Shown here in pieces: positions 1 to 8,770 of a stretch of 64,000 nucleotides of DNA. The notes below the pieces were generated by a model. The model made no database searches. It had not been told where the DNA came from and saw nothing but the letters and a program-made list of their open reading frames with translations. The position numbers and the translations under genes were made by a program. Source of the DNA: Montanilutibacter psychrotolerans (lineage in GTDB: Bacteria > Pseudomonadota > Gammaproteobacteria > Xanthomonadales > Xanthomonadaceae); the NCBI RefSeq assembly GCF_003719825.1, contig NZ_RIBS01000003.1, forward strand, positions 248,001 to 312,000. Reading direction: 5' to 3'. Numbering within the stretch: the stretch's first letter is position 1; each line of letters starts with the position of its first letter.

Positions 1-1
1 T

Positions 2-1381
2 TCCAACTGGTCCGTTGCGGGCAAGTTGCTTGCACCGCTGTTGCTGGTGGCCCTGGCCAGTGGTTGCGTGACGTCCAACACCCGCCCTGGCGCCGACAGC
101 TCGCAGGCGGCCAGCCACCCGGCCGTCAGCCAGGCGCGCGACCTCGCCCGCAACGCCGCCACGCTGGCTGGCGCCGCGCGCAAGGACAATGATCGCCAGA
201 TCGAATCACTGCTCGCCCAGCTCGACGACGCCACCCTGGCGCGCGAATCCGCTGCGATGCCTGTCGGCGATGCGCTGTACAACTACGCCGGTCGCGCGTT
301 GCTGCACCGCGGCCTGCCGCTGCCGCGTCCGTTCGATCGCGCCGACTGGCACTTCAGCACCACCACACGCCCGGCTGCCGACGCCGATGGTTACCGCCCG
401 CCGACGCGACTGGCCGTGCTGCTGCCGCTGTCGGGCAGCCTGGCATCGGCGGCCTCGCCGGTACGCGATGGCCTGCTTGCCGGCTATTACGGCGAAACCC
501 GTCGTCGCCCCGAAATCGTGTTCTACGACACCTCCGGCAGCGTCGGTGGCGCGCTGGGTGCCTACGACCGGGCCGTCAGCGAGGGCAGCGACTTCGTGGT
601 CGGTCCGCTGGGCCGCGATGAGGTCGATGCGCTGTTTGCGCGCGATAGCCTCAGCGTACCCGTGCTGGCGCTCAACCGCGGCAGCGGGCACCCCCCGTCG
701 GGCAACGCCAGTTTCTCGTTGTCGCCCGAGGACGAAGGCATCGCCGCAGCCGAACTGCTCCTCGCCCGTGGCGCCAAGCGCGTACTGGTGATCGCCGGAA
801 GCGACGACAGCCAGCGGCGCGCCACGGCCAGCCTGCGCGATCGCCTCGGTGAACGCGGTGCGGTGGTCACCGACGTCACCAGCGACGGCACCGCCGACTT
901 CGCGCCGTTCGCGCAGAAGGAAGGTGGCATCGATGCGATCTTCCTCGCGGTCAAGGGCGACAGCGCGCGCGCGCTGACCCCTCGCCTCGCGCTTGCCGGC
1001 CTGGCCGGCAAGCCGCGCGTGGCGACATCGCAGCTGTTGGCCGGCACCGGCAAGGCCGACCTGGACATGGCACTGGACGGCATCGCCTTTCCGACCGAAG
1101 CCTGGAACAACCGCAGCGTGCGCAGCCTCGGCAATGCCGCAAGCGTTGCGCAGGTGCTGCCGACCGCGCGCGCCGGTGGCGCCCGCCTGTTCGCGTTCGG
1201 CCACGATGCCTGGCTGCTGACCGCCTACCTCGAGCACCTCGCGCTTGCCGCCGACGGCCGCGTCGACGGCGCCACTGGCACGCTGCGCATCGACGGCTTC
1301 GGCAACGTGTTGCGGACACCGGCCTGGTCCACCTTCAACAGCGGCGTGGTCGTGCCGCTGTCGGGCGACGGGTTGCGCTGA
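2..1381 (+). CDS. lpoA: LpoA-like outer-membrane lipoprotein, activator of penicillin-binding protein 1A (5' end cut by window)
   Basis: The frame is open from the window edge, so the true start probably lies upstream. The first residues form a hydrophobic signal segment ending in a lipobox (L-A-S-G-C near residue 23), which predicts a lipidated protein. From about residue 130 comes a periplasmic-binding-protein-like fold typical of the LpoA/YraM C-terminal domain (LPLSGSLASAASPVRDGLLA, then a GPLGRDEV segment). In E. coli LpoA stimulates the peptidoglycan synthase PBP1A from the outer membrane. The next gene is yraN, the conserved neighbour. The N-terminal helical region is only about 100 residues, much shorter than in E. 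coli LpoA. The TTG at position 26 lies inside the signal peptide and is not a credible start. Confidence 0.85.
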   Translation, partial: SNWSVAGKLLAPLLLVALASGCVTSNTRPGADSSQAASHPAVSQARDLARNAATLAGAARKDNDRQIESLLAQLDDATLARESAAMPVGDALYNYAGRALLHRGLPLPRPFDRADWHFSTTTRPAADADGYRPPTRLAVLLPLSGSLASAASPVRDGLLAGYYGETRRRPEIVFYDTSGSVGGALGAYDRAVSEGSDFVVGPLGRDEVDALFARDSLSVPVLALNRGSGHPPSGNASFSLSPEDEGIAAAELLLARGAKRVLVIAGSDDSQRRATASLRDRLGERGAVVTDVTSDGTADFAPFAQKEGGIDAIFLAVKGDSARALTPRLALAGLAGKPRVATSQLLAGTGKADLDMALDGIAFPTEAWNNRSVRSLGNAASVAQVLPTARAGGARLFAFGHDAWLLTAYLEHLALAADGRVDGATGTLRIDGFGNVLRTPAWSTFNSGVVVPLSGDGLR

Positions 1382-1522
1382 ACCGGCACCCCATGACGGC
1401 GTGTGCTGCACCACACCACGCCGGCATCCGGGCCCGCGACGATCGCGTGCCCGCGCGTTTGTGCACTTCGCACGCTGATTGGCCGCGTCAGGACACGCCA
1501 CGCCTCCCCCGGCACCGCCGCA

Positions 1523-1915
1523 ATGGCTGAGGCGATGGACCGCCGTGGCCGCGGCGCCAGCGTTGAAGTCGCCGCTCGCGACCACCTGCGCCGCGCGGGT
1601 CTGCGCGACATCGCCAGCAACGCCAACTACCGCTTCGGCGAACTGGATCTGGTCATGCTGGACGACAGCGGACGCGGCGAGGCCACGCTGGTGTTCATCG
1701 AAGTGCGCTACCGCCGCGACCCGCGCTTTGGCGGCGGCGCCGCCTCGATCGACGCCAGCAAGCGGCGCAAGCTCGTGCACGCGGCGCAGGCATTCCTCGC
1801 CACCAACCGCCAGTACGCGAGCAGCCCCTGCCGCTTCGACGTGATCGAAGCCGACGGTGCTCCGGACGCGCCACGCCTGAACTGGCTGCGCGACGCGTTC
1901 CGGGCGGACGACTAG
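1523..1915 (+). CDS. yraN: YraN family (UPF0102) endonuclease-like protein
   Basis: The predicted protein has 130 residues, the usual length for UPF0102. It carries the family's nuclease-like core: an early Glu in a helix, then [16 protein letters not shown] and a later K-RRKLVHAA helix. The E-x-D...E-V-[RK] arrangement resembles the PD-(D/E)XK/Holliday-junction-resolvase fold, although the cellular role of YraN is not settled. I chose the ATG at 1523 because it gives the standard length. The frame extends upstream to 1403 but that stretch has no family similarity. It follows lpoA by about 140 bases, as in many gammaproteobacteria. Confidence 0.88.
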   Translation: MAEAMDRRGRGASVEVAARDHLRRAGLRDIASNANYRFGELDLVMLDDSGRGEATLVFIEVRYRRDPRFGGGAASIDASKRRKLVHAAQAFLATNRQYASSPCRFDVIEADGAPDAPRLNWLRDAFRADD

Positions 1916-2144
1916 TCCGCCGTGTGCGAGGTGGTGCGATCCGGCGGAACCGCGGATCGACGCACGCCGGATCAACGCGTCGCTGGATCTCAGCGCTACC
2001 GTGTCGGCAACTGCGCGTCGCTTCCGGTCGCCCTCACTGCCATCTGCGAATGCCATCTGCGAGCTCGGCGCAGGCGCGCGTCGCCCTGCGCTTCGAACCG
2101 CGGCAGAATCGCCCACCCCCAACGGCCTGCGAATCCGCCCAGAC

Positions 2145-2714
2145 ATGCCCACGATCATGACCCACGCCTTCGTCCCGCTCGCCGTCGGGATGGCCTTGGG
2201 ATGCCGCGCCGTTCCGCCGCGCCTGCTGATCGCCGGCGCGCTTGCGGCGGTGCTGCCCGACGCCGACGTCGTCGCGTTCAAGCTTGGCATCGCGTATGCC
2301 GCCGACTTCGGCCATCGCGGCGCCAGCCATTCGTTGCTGTTCGCATTGCTGGTCGGTGCCTTCGGTGCGTTCGCCCACCGATCGCTGGGCACCACGCGAT
2401 GGCGCGCGTTGGCATGGATGGCGGCGTGCACGGCCTCGCATCCCTTGCTGGATGCGCTGACCAACGGCGGGCTCGGCGTGGCGTTGTTCTGGCCCTGGTC
2501 GGACGCACGCCTGTTCGCGCCCTGGACGCCGATCCGCGTGTCGCCAATCGGTGCCGGTTTCTTCAGTCAGCGCGGCGTGGTGGTGCTGCTGTCGGAAGCG
2601 CGTTGGGTGTGGGCACCGACGCTGGTGGTCGCCGGCCTGCTGACCGCGATGCGCATGGCTTGGCGGCGTACCCCGGCGTTCCCCGCAAGGGATTCGCAGA
2701 CAGACGGGGCCTGA
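2145..2714 (+). CDS. YdjM-like membrane-bound metal-dependent hydrolase (DUF457 family)
   Basis: This is a 189-residue protein with about four hydrophobic segments. The family's polar motifs are visible: a Thr-His near the start (MTHAF), LPDADVVAF, HRGASHSLLF and SHPLLDALTNGG. These His and Asp residues are the presumed metal ligands. E. coli YdjM, in the same family, is LexA-regulated, but no SOS box is evident here. The ATG at 2145 was preferred over the open frame from 2001 because the intervening residues are low-complexity and unlike the family. ATG 2157 is an alternative start. Substrate and reaction are unknown. Confidence 0.78.
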   Translation: MPTIMTHAFVPLAVGMALGCRAVPPRLLIAGALAAVLPDADVVAFKLGIAYAADFGHRGASHSLLFALLVGAFGAFAHRSLGTTRWRALAWMAACTASHPLLDALTNGGLGVALFWPWSDARLFAPWTPIRVSPIGAGFFSQRGVVVLLSEARWVWAPTLVVAGLLTAMRMAWRRTPAFPARDSQTDGA

Positions 2715-2923
2715 GGCCTTCCGCCGAAGCCAGCCCATCGAGCCCGACCAGCGCCCACCCAGTGACCGCGGCCGAAGCCGCTCCCGAGCAGCGCGCCGAC
2801 CTCGCCCCCCGGCTCGGGTCATCTCCCTCGCCCCCGACGCACGGCGACGCGCGCAAACCACTACGATTCGCCCTGCCCGCGCGCCATTGCCGCCGGGATC
2901 CGCCGTCGAGCGCCGCACACCCC

Positions 2924-4303
2924 ATGACCCTCCCCGCCACCCTTCAGCACGAACTCTCCGATCTGTTTGGCGATGGCTGGCTGATCTCGCCCAGCGAACG
3001 CGTCGCGTACGCCTTCGACAATTCGCGGCGCGAGGCGCTGCCCGATGCAGTGGCACTGCCCACCACGCGCGCGCAGGTGCAGGCACTGGTGCGCGCGTGC
3101 CGGGCGCACCGCGTTCCGGTGGTCGCGCGCGGGCGTGGCACCAACACCACCGGCGCGTCGGTGCCGGTCGATGGCGGCATCGTGGTGTCGTTCGAACGCA
3201 TGGACCGCATCCTGGCCGTGCGTCCCGGCGATCGCTGCGCGGTGGTCGAACCGGGCGTGCTCAATGGCGACCTGCAGGCCGCGTTGAGGCCGCATGGCCT
3301 GTTCTGGCCGCCGGATCCCACCAGTGCCGCGTTCAGCACCGTTGGCGGAAACCTGGCGTGCAACGCCGGCGGGCCGCGCGCGGTGAAGTACGGCGCCAGC
3401 CGCGACAACGTGCTCGCCCTCACCGCCGTCACCGGCAGCGGCGAGCTCATCATCTGCGGCACCGCCACCACCAAAGGATCAACCGGCTACGACCTGCACC
3501 GCCTGCTGGTCGGCAGCGAAGGCACGCTGGCGCTGATCGTCGAGGCCAGCCTGCGCCTCACGCCGACGCCAATGGCGCGGCGCGCGTTGCGTGCGATCTA
3601 CCGCGATGTGTCGAGCGCGGCACAGGCAGTCGCGCGATTGATGGCGCAGCCGGTAACGCCGTCGATGCTCGAGTTCATGGATGCCGATGCGGTGCGGTTG
3701 GCGCGCGATGTCGGCGGCGCGGACCTCCCGCACGACGCCGGTGCGTTGCTGATGATCGAAGCCGATGGCGACGAGGAACTGCTGCCGTACGCAATCGAAG
3801 CGCTGATGGCGGCGGCGGAAGGCGACGGCCTGGTGTCGCTCGACGACGCCGCCGACGACGCCGCGCGCGAAAAGCTCTGGGCCGCGCGCAAGGCGCTGTC
3901 GCCGTCGCTGCGCACGCTGGCGCCCGGCAAGATCAACGAGGACGTGGTGGTACCGGTGTCGCGCATCCCGCATCTCGTCGACGGCGTGCAGGCGCTGTCC
4001 CGCGAGTTCGCGCTCCCCATCGTGTGCTTCGGGCACGCCGGCAACGGCAACCTGCACGTCAACCTGATGTACCACCCGAACGACGTCGAACAATCCGCGC
4101 GCGCGCACGCGGCGATGGCGCGCGTGTTCGCGCTCACCCTGTCACTGGGCGGCACGTTGTCGGGTGAACATGGCATCGGCCTGGCCAAACGGGATTTCAT
4201 GCCGCAGGCGGTGTCCGCGCCCACGCTGGCGTTGATGCGGCAGGTGAAGCAGGTGTTCGACCCGGACGGCATCCTCAATCCGGGCAAGCTGCTGCCGCCC
4301 TAG
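2924..4303 (+). CDS. FAD-linked oxidase, GlcD / D-lactate dehydrogenase type
   Basis: The 459-residue protein belongs to the vanillyl-alcohol-oxidase flavoprotein superfamily. An N-terminal FAD-binding domain (about residues 35-175) shows VARGRGTNTTGASVPVDGG, then GGNLACNAGG and YDLHRLLVGSEGTLALI. The C-terminal FAD-oxidase cap carries CFGHAGNGNLHVN, LSGEHGIGLAKRDF and the terminal NPGKLLP. Relatives oxidise 2-hydroxyacids such as D-lactate, glycolate or D-2-hydroxyglutarate and pass electrons to quinone or cytochrome. Which substrate applies here cannot be read from the sequence. No GlcE or GlcF partner lies beside it, which favours a stand-alone dehydrogenase. The ATG at 2924 matches the family N terminus. 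The upstream open frame to 1922 is a shadow over the YdjM gene. Confidence 0.88.
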   Translation: MTLPATLQHELSDLFGDGWLISPSERVAYAFDNSRREALPDAVALPTTRAQVQALVRACRAHRVPVVARGRGTNTTGASVPVDGGIVVSFERMDRILAVRPGDRCAVVEPGVLNGDLQAALRPHGLFWPPDPTSAAFSTVGGNLACNAGGPRAVKYGASRDNVLALTAVTGSGELIICGTATTKGSTGYDLHRLLVGSEGTLALIVEASLRLTPTPMARRALRAIYRDVSSAAQAVARLMAQPVTPSMLEFMDADAVRLARDVGGADLPHDAGALLMIEADGDEELLPYAIEALMAAAEGDGLVSLDDAADDAAREKLWAARKALSPSLRTLAPGKINEDVVVPVSRIPHLVDGVQALSREFALPIVCFGHAGNGNLHVNLMYHPNDVEQSARAHAAMARVFALTLSLGGTLSGEHGIGLAKRDFMPQAVSAPTLALMRQVKQVFDPDGILNPGKLLPP

Positions 4304-4313
4304 GCTCTGCCGC

Positions 4314-4898
4314 ATGACGGACGCGCTCGACACCCTGCTGCACGAGATCCGCGCCTGTCGCATCTGCGCGGCCAATCTGCCACTGGGGCCACGGCCGGTG
4401 TTGAACGTCGCCGCGGGCGCGCGTCTGCTGATCGTCGGCCAGGCGCCGGGGGCCAAGGTGCACGCCAGCGGCATCCCCTGGGATGACGCCAGCGGCCGGC
4501 GCCTGCGCGCCTGGCTCCAACTCGATGACGCCACCTTCTACGACCCCACCCGCATCGCCATCGTGCCGATGGGTTTTTGCTATCCCGGAAAGGCCGGCTC
4601 CGGCGATGCCCCTCCTCGCCCGGAGTGCCGAGCCACCTGGCACCCGCGCCTGTTGCCGCTGCTGCCCGACATCGGCCTGACGCTGTTGATCGGCCAGTAC
4701 GCGCAGGCGTACTTCCTGGGCGATCGGCGCAAGGCCACGCTGACCGACACCGTGCGCGCCTGGCGCGACTACCTGCCCCACCACTTGCCATTGCCACATC
4801 CCAGCCCGCGCAACGTCGCCTGGTTCAAGGCCAACCTATGGTTCGACGCCGAGGTGCTACCCATCCTGCAAGCGCGTGTGCGCGCATTGCTGGACTGA
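4314..4898 (+). CDS. Uracil-DNA glycosylase superfamily protein
   Basis: The protein has 194 residues and starts 10 bases after the oxidase. Motif A appears as VGQAPGAKVHASGIPWDD (residues 41-58) and the leucine-loop motif as LPHPSPRN (160-167), both characteristic of the UDG fold. Four cysteines are placed C15-x2-C18 and C89-x15-C105, a spacing like the 4Fe-4S ligands of family 4 UDGs, so an iron-sulfur cluster is plausible. The active-site motif differs from true family 4 enzymes, so uracil excision is not assured. This branch is usually annotated only as a UDG-family protein. Confidence 0.8.
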   Translation: MTDALDTLLHEIRACRICAANLPLGPRPVLNVAAGARLLIVGQAPGAKVHASGIPWDDASGRRLRAWLQLDDATFYDPTRIAIVPMGFCYPGKAGSGDAPPRPECRATWHPRLLPLLPDIGLTLLIGQYAQAYFLGDRRKATLTDTVRAWRDYLPHHLPLPHPSPRNVAWFKANLWFDAEVLPILQARVRALLD

Positions 4899-5065
4899 AG
4901 GCCGACGGCTTCCGAACAGACCCGATGCCGCCGTCTCCGTCCAGCGGCTGCGGCCACGCCATTGCCTTGCGCGATCGCATCCCCAAACCTGTAGGAGGCG
5001 CTTCGACTCCGACGCGTCGCATTCCGCGAATTGCCCCAACCTTTTACCCAGACCGGAGCGCCCCC

Positions 5066-5437
5066 GTGCCGCAAGCCATCACTCCCGTGCAACTGGCCGC
5101 ATCGCTGGCCGAACTGTGGTCGCCGCGCGTGATCGGCGAACTCAACGACGCCTACGTCAAAGTGGCCAAGGTCCACGGCACGCTCGACTGGCACAGCCAC
5201 GCGCACGAGGACGAACTGTTCTTCGTCCTGCAGGGCCACCTGCGCCTGGAGATGGAGGACGGCAGCGTCGAACTCGGCCCCGGCCAGATGCACGTCGTCC
5301 CCAAGGGCGTGCGCCACCGGCCGGTGGCCGAGCACGAATGCCTGCTGATGCTGATCGAGCCCAAGTCGACCCTGCACACCGGCGACACCACCACGGCCCA
5401 CACCCGCTCTCTGGCGGACCAATTGCGCGCCCTCTAG
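5066..5437 (+). CDS. Small cupin-domain protein
   Basis: This 123-residue protein is essentially one cupin barrel. Cupin motif 1 is seen as HGTLDWHSHAHEDELFFVLQG, whose His, His and Glu would bind a metal. Motif 2 follows as GPGQMHVVPKGVRHRPVA with the third His. Proteins of this size are often annotated as mannose-6-phosphate-isomerase-like or generic cupins, and the reaction is unknown. The start is a GTG at 5066. The open frame extends far upstream but only as a shadow of the UDG-like gene. Confidence 0.78.
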   Translation: MPQAITPVQLAASLAELWSPRVIGELNDAYVKVAKVHGTLDWHSHAHEDELFFVLQGHLRLEMEDGSVELGPGQMHVVPKGVRHRPVAEHECLLMLIEPKSTLHTGDTTTAHTRSLADQLRAL

Positions 5438-5746
5438 CGCGCAGCGCACGGAATCGCATCGCATCGCCCCAACGATCGCGACCCCCCGCGTGTCAGCTCA
5501 CGTGCGTGAGCAATCCGGACGCTTGCTGTCCCATGATGGCGCGGGCCGCCTGCTCGATGTGAGTATCGACACGTCGACCGCACGCCATGCCTCGGTTCTT
5601 TGATTACGATGCTCACGCAGTTTCCTGCCCGGCAGGATTGGCCTGGACGACCAGCGCTCATGAGCGAAAGACAACACTGGCCACGCCTTTCACGATCGAA
5701 CCGCAGCCGCCTTGCGGCCAACTACTGAGACGTTAGAGCCCGCCGC
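5438..5746. other. 309-base gap before kptA with a 16-bp palindrome
   Basis: I find no convincing gene here. The stretch is less G+C-rich than its left flank and contains a perfect palindrome, GCTCACG-TG-CGTGAGC, at 5496-5511, lying 235 bases upstream of kptA. It could be a leftover of the event that placed kptA here, or an operator. No transposase or integrase remnant can be recognised in any frame. Confidence 0.4.
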
Positions 5747-6301
5747 ATGTCCGAGTCACTGGTGTCCAAGAGCAAATTCCTGAGCCTCGTCCTGCGCCAC
5801 AAGCCAGAGGAGATTGGACTTTCCCTCGATGCAGAAGGCTGGGCCGAACTGGACCAACTGATTCAACTCGCTAGCGACAAAGGGATCGCGCTCACGCGAG
5901 AGCTTGTCCTCGAGATCGTGTCCACGAGTGACAAGAAGCGCTTTGTCGTTGACCCAACGGGCGAGAGAATCCGGGCCAATCAGGGGCATTCCATCAAGGT
6001 TGACCTCGGACTGACGCCGCAGCAGCCCCCCGGCACGCTTTTTCACGGAACAGCCACCCGATTTGCCGCCTCAATCCGCGAAAGCGGGCTCCTGCCCGGC
6101 GCTCGGCAACATGTCCATCTCTCGTCGGCCGAAACAACGGCGAGGGACGTCGGTGCACGCCACGGAAGCCCAGTCGTACTGATCGTCAACGCCGTTGACA
6201 TGCACCGTGACGGCCACGAGTTCTTCTTGTCGGCCAATGGCGTTTGGCTCGCGAATGCCGTTCCGCCGCGCTATTTGCGGTTCCCCGACGAGGTCGAGTA
6301 G
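5747..6301 (+). CDS. kptA: RNA 2'-phosphotransferase Tpt1/KptA
   Basis: The 184-residue protein has the full two-lobed Tpt1 architecture. An N-terminal winged-helix lobe starts with SKFLSLVLRHKPE, containing the catalytic Arg17-His18. RIRANQGHS (Arg76) follows, then the C-terminal NAD-binding lobe with LFHGTA and RQHVHLSSAET (Arg120). Known homologues move a 2'-phosphate from RNA to NAD+, giving ADP-ribose 1''-2''-cyclic phosphate. Fungi need this for tRNA splicing; the bacterial substrate is unclear. Base and codon use are visibly less G+C-biased than in neighbouring genes (AAA, GCA, GAT, AGA and CTT codons are common), suggesting acquisition by transfer. It faces thiL tail to tail. Confidence 0.93.
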   Translation: MSESLVSKSKFLSLVLRHKPEEIGLSLDAEGWAELDQLIQLASDKGIALTRELVLEIVSTSDKKRFVVDPTGERIRANQGHSIKVDLGLTPQQPPGTLFHGTATRFAASIRESGLLPGARQHVHLSSAETTARDVGARHGSPVVLIVNAVDMHRDGHEFFLSANGVWLANAVPPRYLRFPDEVE

Positions 6302-6464
6302 TTCATTCGAGCCGAAGTCGCATCCGTGGCGCAGCGCGATGCTTGCCGCCATTTCGCACGGGATCATCCGCGCCGAACCGTACGATCGGGTGAGGAGGTT
6401 GGGCGCCGGTTCGGACTGTGGCGCCGGTTTCGTTCTGTCACGTGGATGGCGCAAGCCGCTCGGA

Positions 6465-7508
6465 CTACTCGCTGCCGAAGTGCACGTAACCCGCGCGCGG
6501 CGGCGTCCAGGACGTGCCATCGCCCGCCAGCACCTGGACGTCGCTACCGGTGACGATGCGGCCGATGCGGGTGCAGAGCACGTGGGTGGCGATGGCGATC
6601 TGTTCGATGGCGTGGCGCGCCGTGGCCGGCGCGGTGAAGCACAGCTCGTAATCGTCGCCGCCGCTGGCCTGCAGGGCATGGCGGCGCGCGTCGGGGAACA
6701 GCGCACGCAGTTCGCTGGACGCTGGCAGCGCGTCGAGCTGCAACTGCGCGCCGACGCCACTGGCCGCGCAGACGTGGCCGAGATCGGCCAGCAGGCCGTC
6801 GGAGATGTCGATGGCGGCGTTCGCGGTGCCGGCCAGCGCGAGGCCGATGCCGATGCGCGGCGTCGGTCGGTCGAGGTGGAGTCGCAGTCGGGCGTAAGCG
6901 GAATGCGCCGGGTCGCGCGGATCACTGTCAGTCCAAGCGACGGACCCAGAGGCGTCGACGACTCCGGCCGGGCTCGCACGACATGCCGATCCTGCATCGT
7001 CGGACATCAGCGCCAGCGCGCCGGCCGCATCGCCCAGCGTGCCGCTGACCCAGATGTCGTCGTCGACGCAGGCCGTGGCACGGCGCAGCGCGCGGCCGGG
7101 CTCGACGAAGCCGTGCACGGTCACGCTGATCGACAACGGTCCCCGCGTGGTGTCGCCGCCGACCAGCGCCACGCGGTGCTGCGCGGCCAGGGCGAGGAAG
7201 CCGTCGAGGAAACTCTCGACCCACGCCGGATCGTCGCCCGGCAGGGACAGCGACAGCGTGCACCAGGCCGGCTCGGCGGCCATGGCGGCCAGGTCGGACA
7301 GATTGACCGCCAGGGCCTTCCAGCCGATGTCGGCCGGCGCGGTGGCATGCGGGAAATGCACGCCGACGTTTAGCGTGTCCATCGCCACCACCAGCTGGCG
7401 GCCGGCCGGCACCTGAAGCAACGCGGCGTCATCGCCGATGCCGAGCACGACGTCATCGCGCTGCAGGACGCGGGCGCGGATGCGGTCGATGAGGTCGAAC
7501 TCGGGCAT
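6465..7508 (-). CDS. thiL: Thiamine-monophosphate kinase
   Basis: The 347-residue protein belongs to the PurM/ThiL-type ATP-binding family. Near its N terminus is VVLGIGDDAALL, the acidic magnesium and nucleotide site. MDTLNVGVHFP and KALAVNLSDLAAMAAEP follow, then ALVGGDTTRGPLSISVTVHG, DISDGLLADLGH and GGDDYELCF, all hallmarks of ThiL. It phosphorylates thiamine monophosphate to the cofactor thiamine diphosphate in the cytoplasm. It is the last gene of the riboflavin/nusB operon, 189 bases after nusB, an arrangement common in proteobacteria. Residues 150-180 contain a longer loop than in E. coli ThiL. No clear terminator follows. Confidence 0.93.
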   Translation of the reverse strand: MPEFDLIDRIRARVLQRDDVVLGIGDDAALLQVPAGRQLVVAMDTLNVGVHFPHATAPADIGWKALAVNLSDLAAMAAEPAWCTLSLSLPGDDPAWVESFLDGFLALAAQHRVALVGGDTTRGPLSISVTVHGFVEPGRALRRATACVDDDIWVSGTLGDAAGALALMSDDAGSACRASPAGVVDASGSVAWTDSDPRDPAHSAYARLRLHLDRPTPRIGIGLALAGTANAAIDISDGLLADLGHVCAASGVGAQLQLDALPASSELRALFPDARRHALQASGGDDYELCFTAPATARHAIEQIAIATHVLCTRIGRIVTGSDVQVLAGDGTSWTPPRAGYVHFGSE

Positions 7509-7697
7509 GGGCGGAAAACCGGTGGCCAGGCGTGAGGAGCGAACGAGGCGGGAGCGCGGCGCTACCTCATGTCAGGCAACGCGTCTCGAACCGGCGGAGC
7601 CAGTGCAACCAGCGGCTGGGCGCGGTGCACGAACGCGCCACGCGCCCTGCTCGCGCTTACGGCGCGCTTGCGCCAACGCACGCCCCGCTGCCGCGTC

Positions 7698-8165
7698 TCA
7701 CCTGCCTCGCGGCGCCTTCACCTCGACCGAGCGCCACGCGGCGGCCGCGTGGTCGAGCACGCCGTTGATGTACGTGTGGCCGTGCTCGGCGCCGAAACGC
7801 TTGACGGTCTCGATGGCTTCGTTGATCACCACGCGGTATGGCACGTCGGGGCGCTTGAGCAGCTCGTAGGCGGCAATGCGCAGCACGGCGCGCTCGATCG
7901 GATCGACCTGTTCGATGTCGCGGTCGAGGAACGGCGCCAGCGCCACGTCGAGTTCGTCCTGGTGCTGGTCGACGCCGCGAACAAGGTCCTCGAAGTACAC
8001 CAGGTCGGCGACTTCCTTGGCCTGCTCGTGGGCGAACTGGGCGATCACGTCGTTGACGCGTGCGCCGGACAGCTGCCACGCGTAGACGGCCTGCAGAGCG
8101 CGGCGACGGGCGCGCGAGCGGGCCACGGGGTCGATGCCGTCCTTGCGCTGGTACTTGCTGTTCAT
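7698..8165 (-). CDS. nusB: Transcription antitermination factor NusB
   Basis: The protein has 155 residues, all helical in character. It starts with a basic segment and [18 protein letters not shown], then shows [24 protein letters not shown] and [14 protein letters not shown], the standard NusB landmarks. NusB with NusE binds boxA RNA and supports antitermination on rRNA operons. The ATG overlaps the ribH stop in an ATGA (8162-8165), so the two are translationally coupled. The C-terminal tail ends [17 protein letters not shown], slightly longer than in E. coli. Confidence 0.95.
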   Translation of the reverse strand: MNSKYQRKDGIDPVARSRARRRALQAVYAWQLSGARVNDVIAQFAHEQAKEVADLVYFEDLVRGVDQHQDELDVALAPFLDRDIEQVDPIERAVLRIAAYELLKRPDVPYRVVINEAIETVKRFGAEHGHTYINGVLDHAAAAWRSVEVKAPRGR

Positions 8166-8659
8166 GCGTGTGTCTCCGCGGCGCCGGCAGCGGCCGGCAG
8201 CTGCTGCAGAAGGTGGGTCATCTCGATCACGACCAGGGCGGTTTCCTCGCCCTTGTTGCCGTGGCTGCCGCCGGCACGCGCCTGCGCGTCCTCGAAGCGG
8301 TCGACCGCCAGCACGCCGTTGGCGACCGGGATGCGGTAGTCCAGCGATACGCGCATCAGGCCGTCGGAACAACCGTCGGCCACCTGCTCGAAGTGGCGCG
8401 TGTCGCCACGCACCACGCAACCCAGCGCAACCAGCGCGGCATGCCGGCCGGCGGCGGCCAGGCGCGCGGCGGCCACCGGGATTTCCCAGGCACCGGGCAC
8501 ACGGATCACGTCGACCGCATCTTCTCCCACGCCGTGTTCGGCGAAGGTCTTGCGCGCACCGGCCACCAGGGTGTCGGTGATACGCGGGTTCCAGCGGCTG
8601 GCGATGATCGCGTAGCGCGCGCCGTCCGGGCTGCGCAGGTCACCTTCGATATGGGGCAT
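8162..8659 (-). CDS. ribH: 6,7-dimethyl-8-ribityllumazine synthase
   Basis: The 165-residue protein carries the lumazine synthase signatures: [16 protein letters not shown] near the N terminus, [26 protein letters not shown] and PVANGVLAV. The enzyme condenses 5-amino-6-ribitylaminouracil with dihydroxybutanone phosphate, the penultimate step of riboflavin synthesis, and forms icosahedral or pentameric assemblies. The ATG at 8659 (MPHIEGDL) gives the usual length. The frame runs on to 8722 but only through low-complexity sequence. It lies 111 bases after the RibB-type fusion gene. Confidence 0.95.
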   Translation of the reverse strand: MPHIEGDLRSPDGARYAIIASRWNPRITDTLVAGARKTFAEHGVGEDAVDVIRVPGAWEIPVAAARLAAAGRHAALVALGCVVRGDTRHFEQVADGCSDGLMRVSLDYRIPVANGVLAVDRFEDAQARAGGSHGNKGEETALVVIEMTHLLQQLPAAAGAAETHA

Positions 8660-8770
8660 GTTGGGGTCGATCCTGGGGGGCGCGCAGTTTACCCCGCCGC
8701 GGGGGCGGGGCGTCCGGGGCATTGGCGGTGGCCGTTCGGTGGCTACCCCGTGCCGTTGGTTTCACCGGCC

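Noticed and set aside
5720-5746. An integron attC-like GTTAG sequence just before kptA
   Set aside because: The seven-base core does not fit the GTTRRRY rule and no paired complementary core site was found upstream.
6302-6464. A small gene between kptA and thiL
   Set aside because: Open frames here are short extensions antisense to thiL, without ribosome sites or protein features; the gap is simply the meeting point of two convergent genes.
7509-7697. A gene or terminator between nusB and thiL
   Set aside because: No open frame with credible features and no hairpin followed by T residues; thiL is most simply read as part of the nusB operon.
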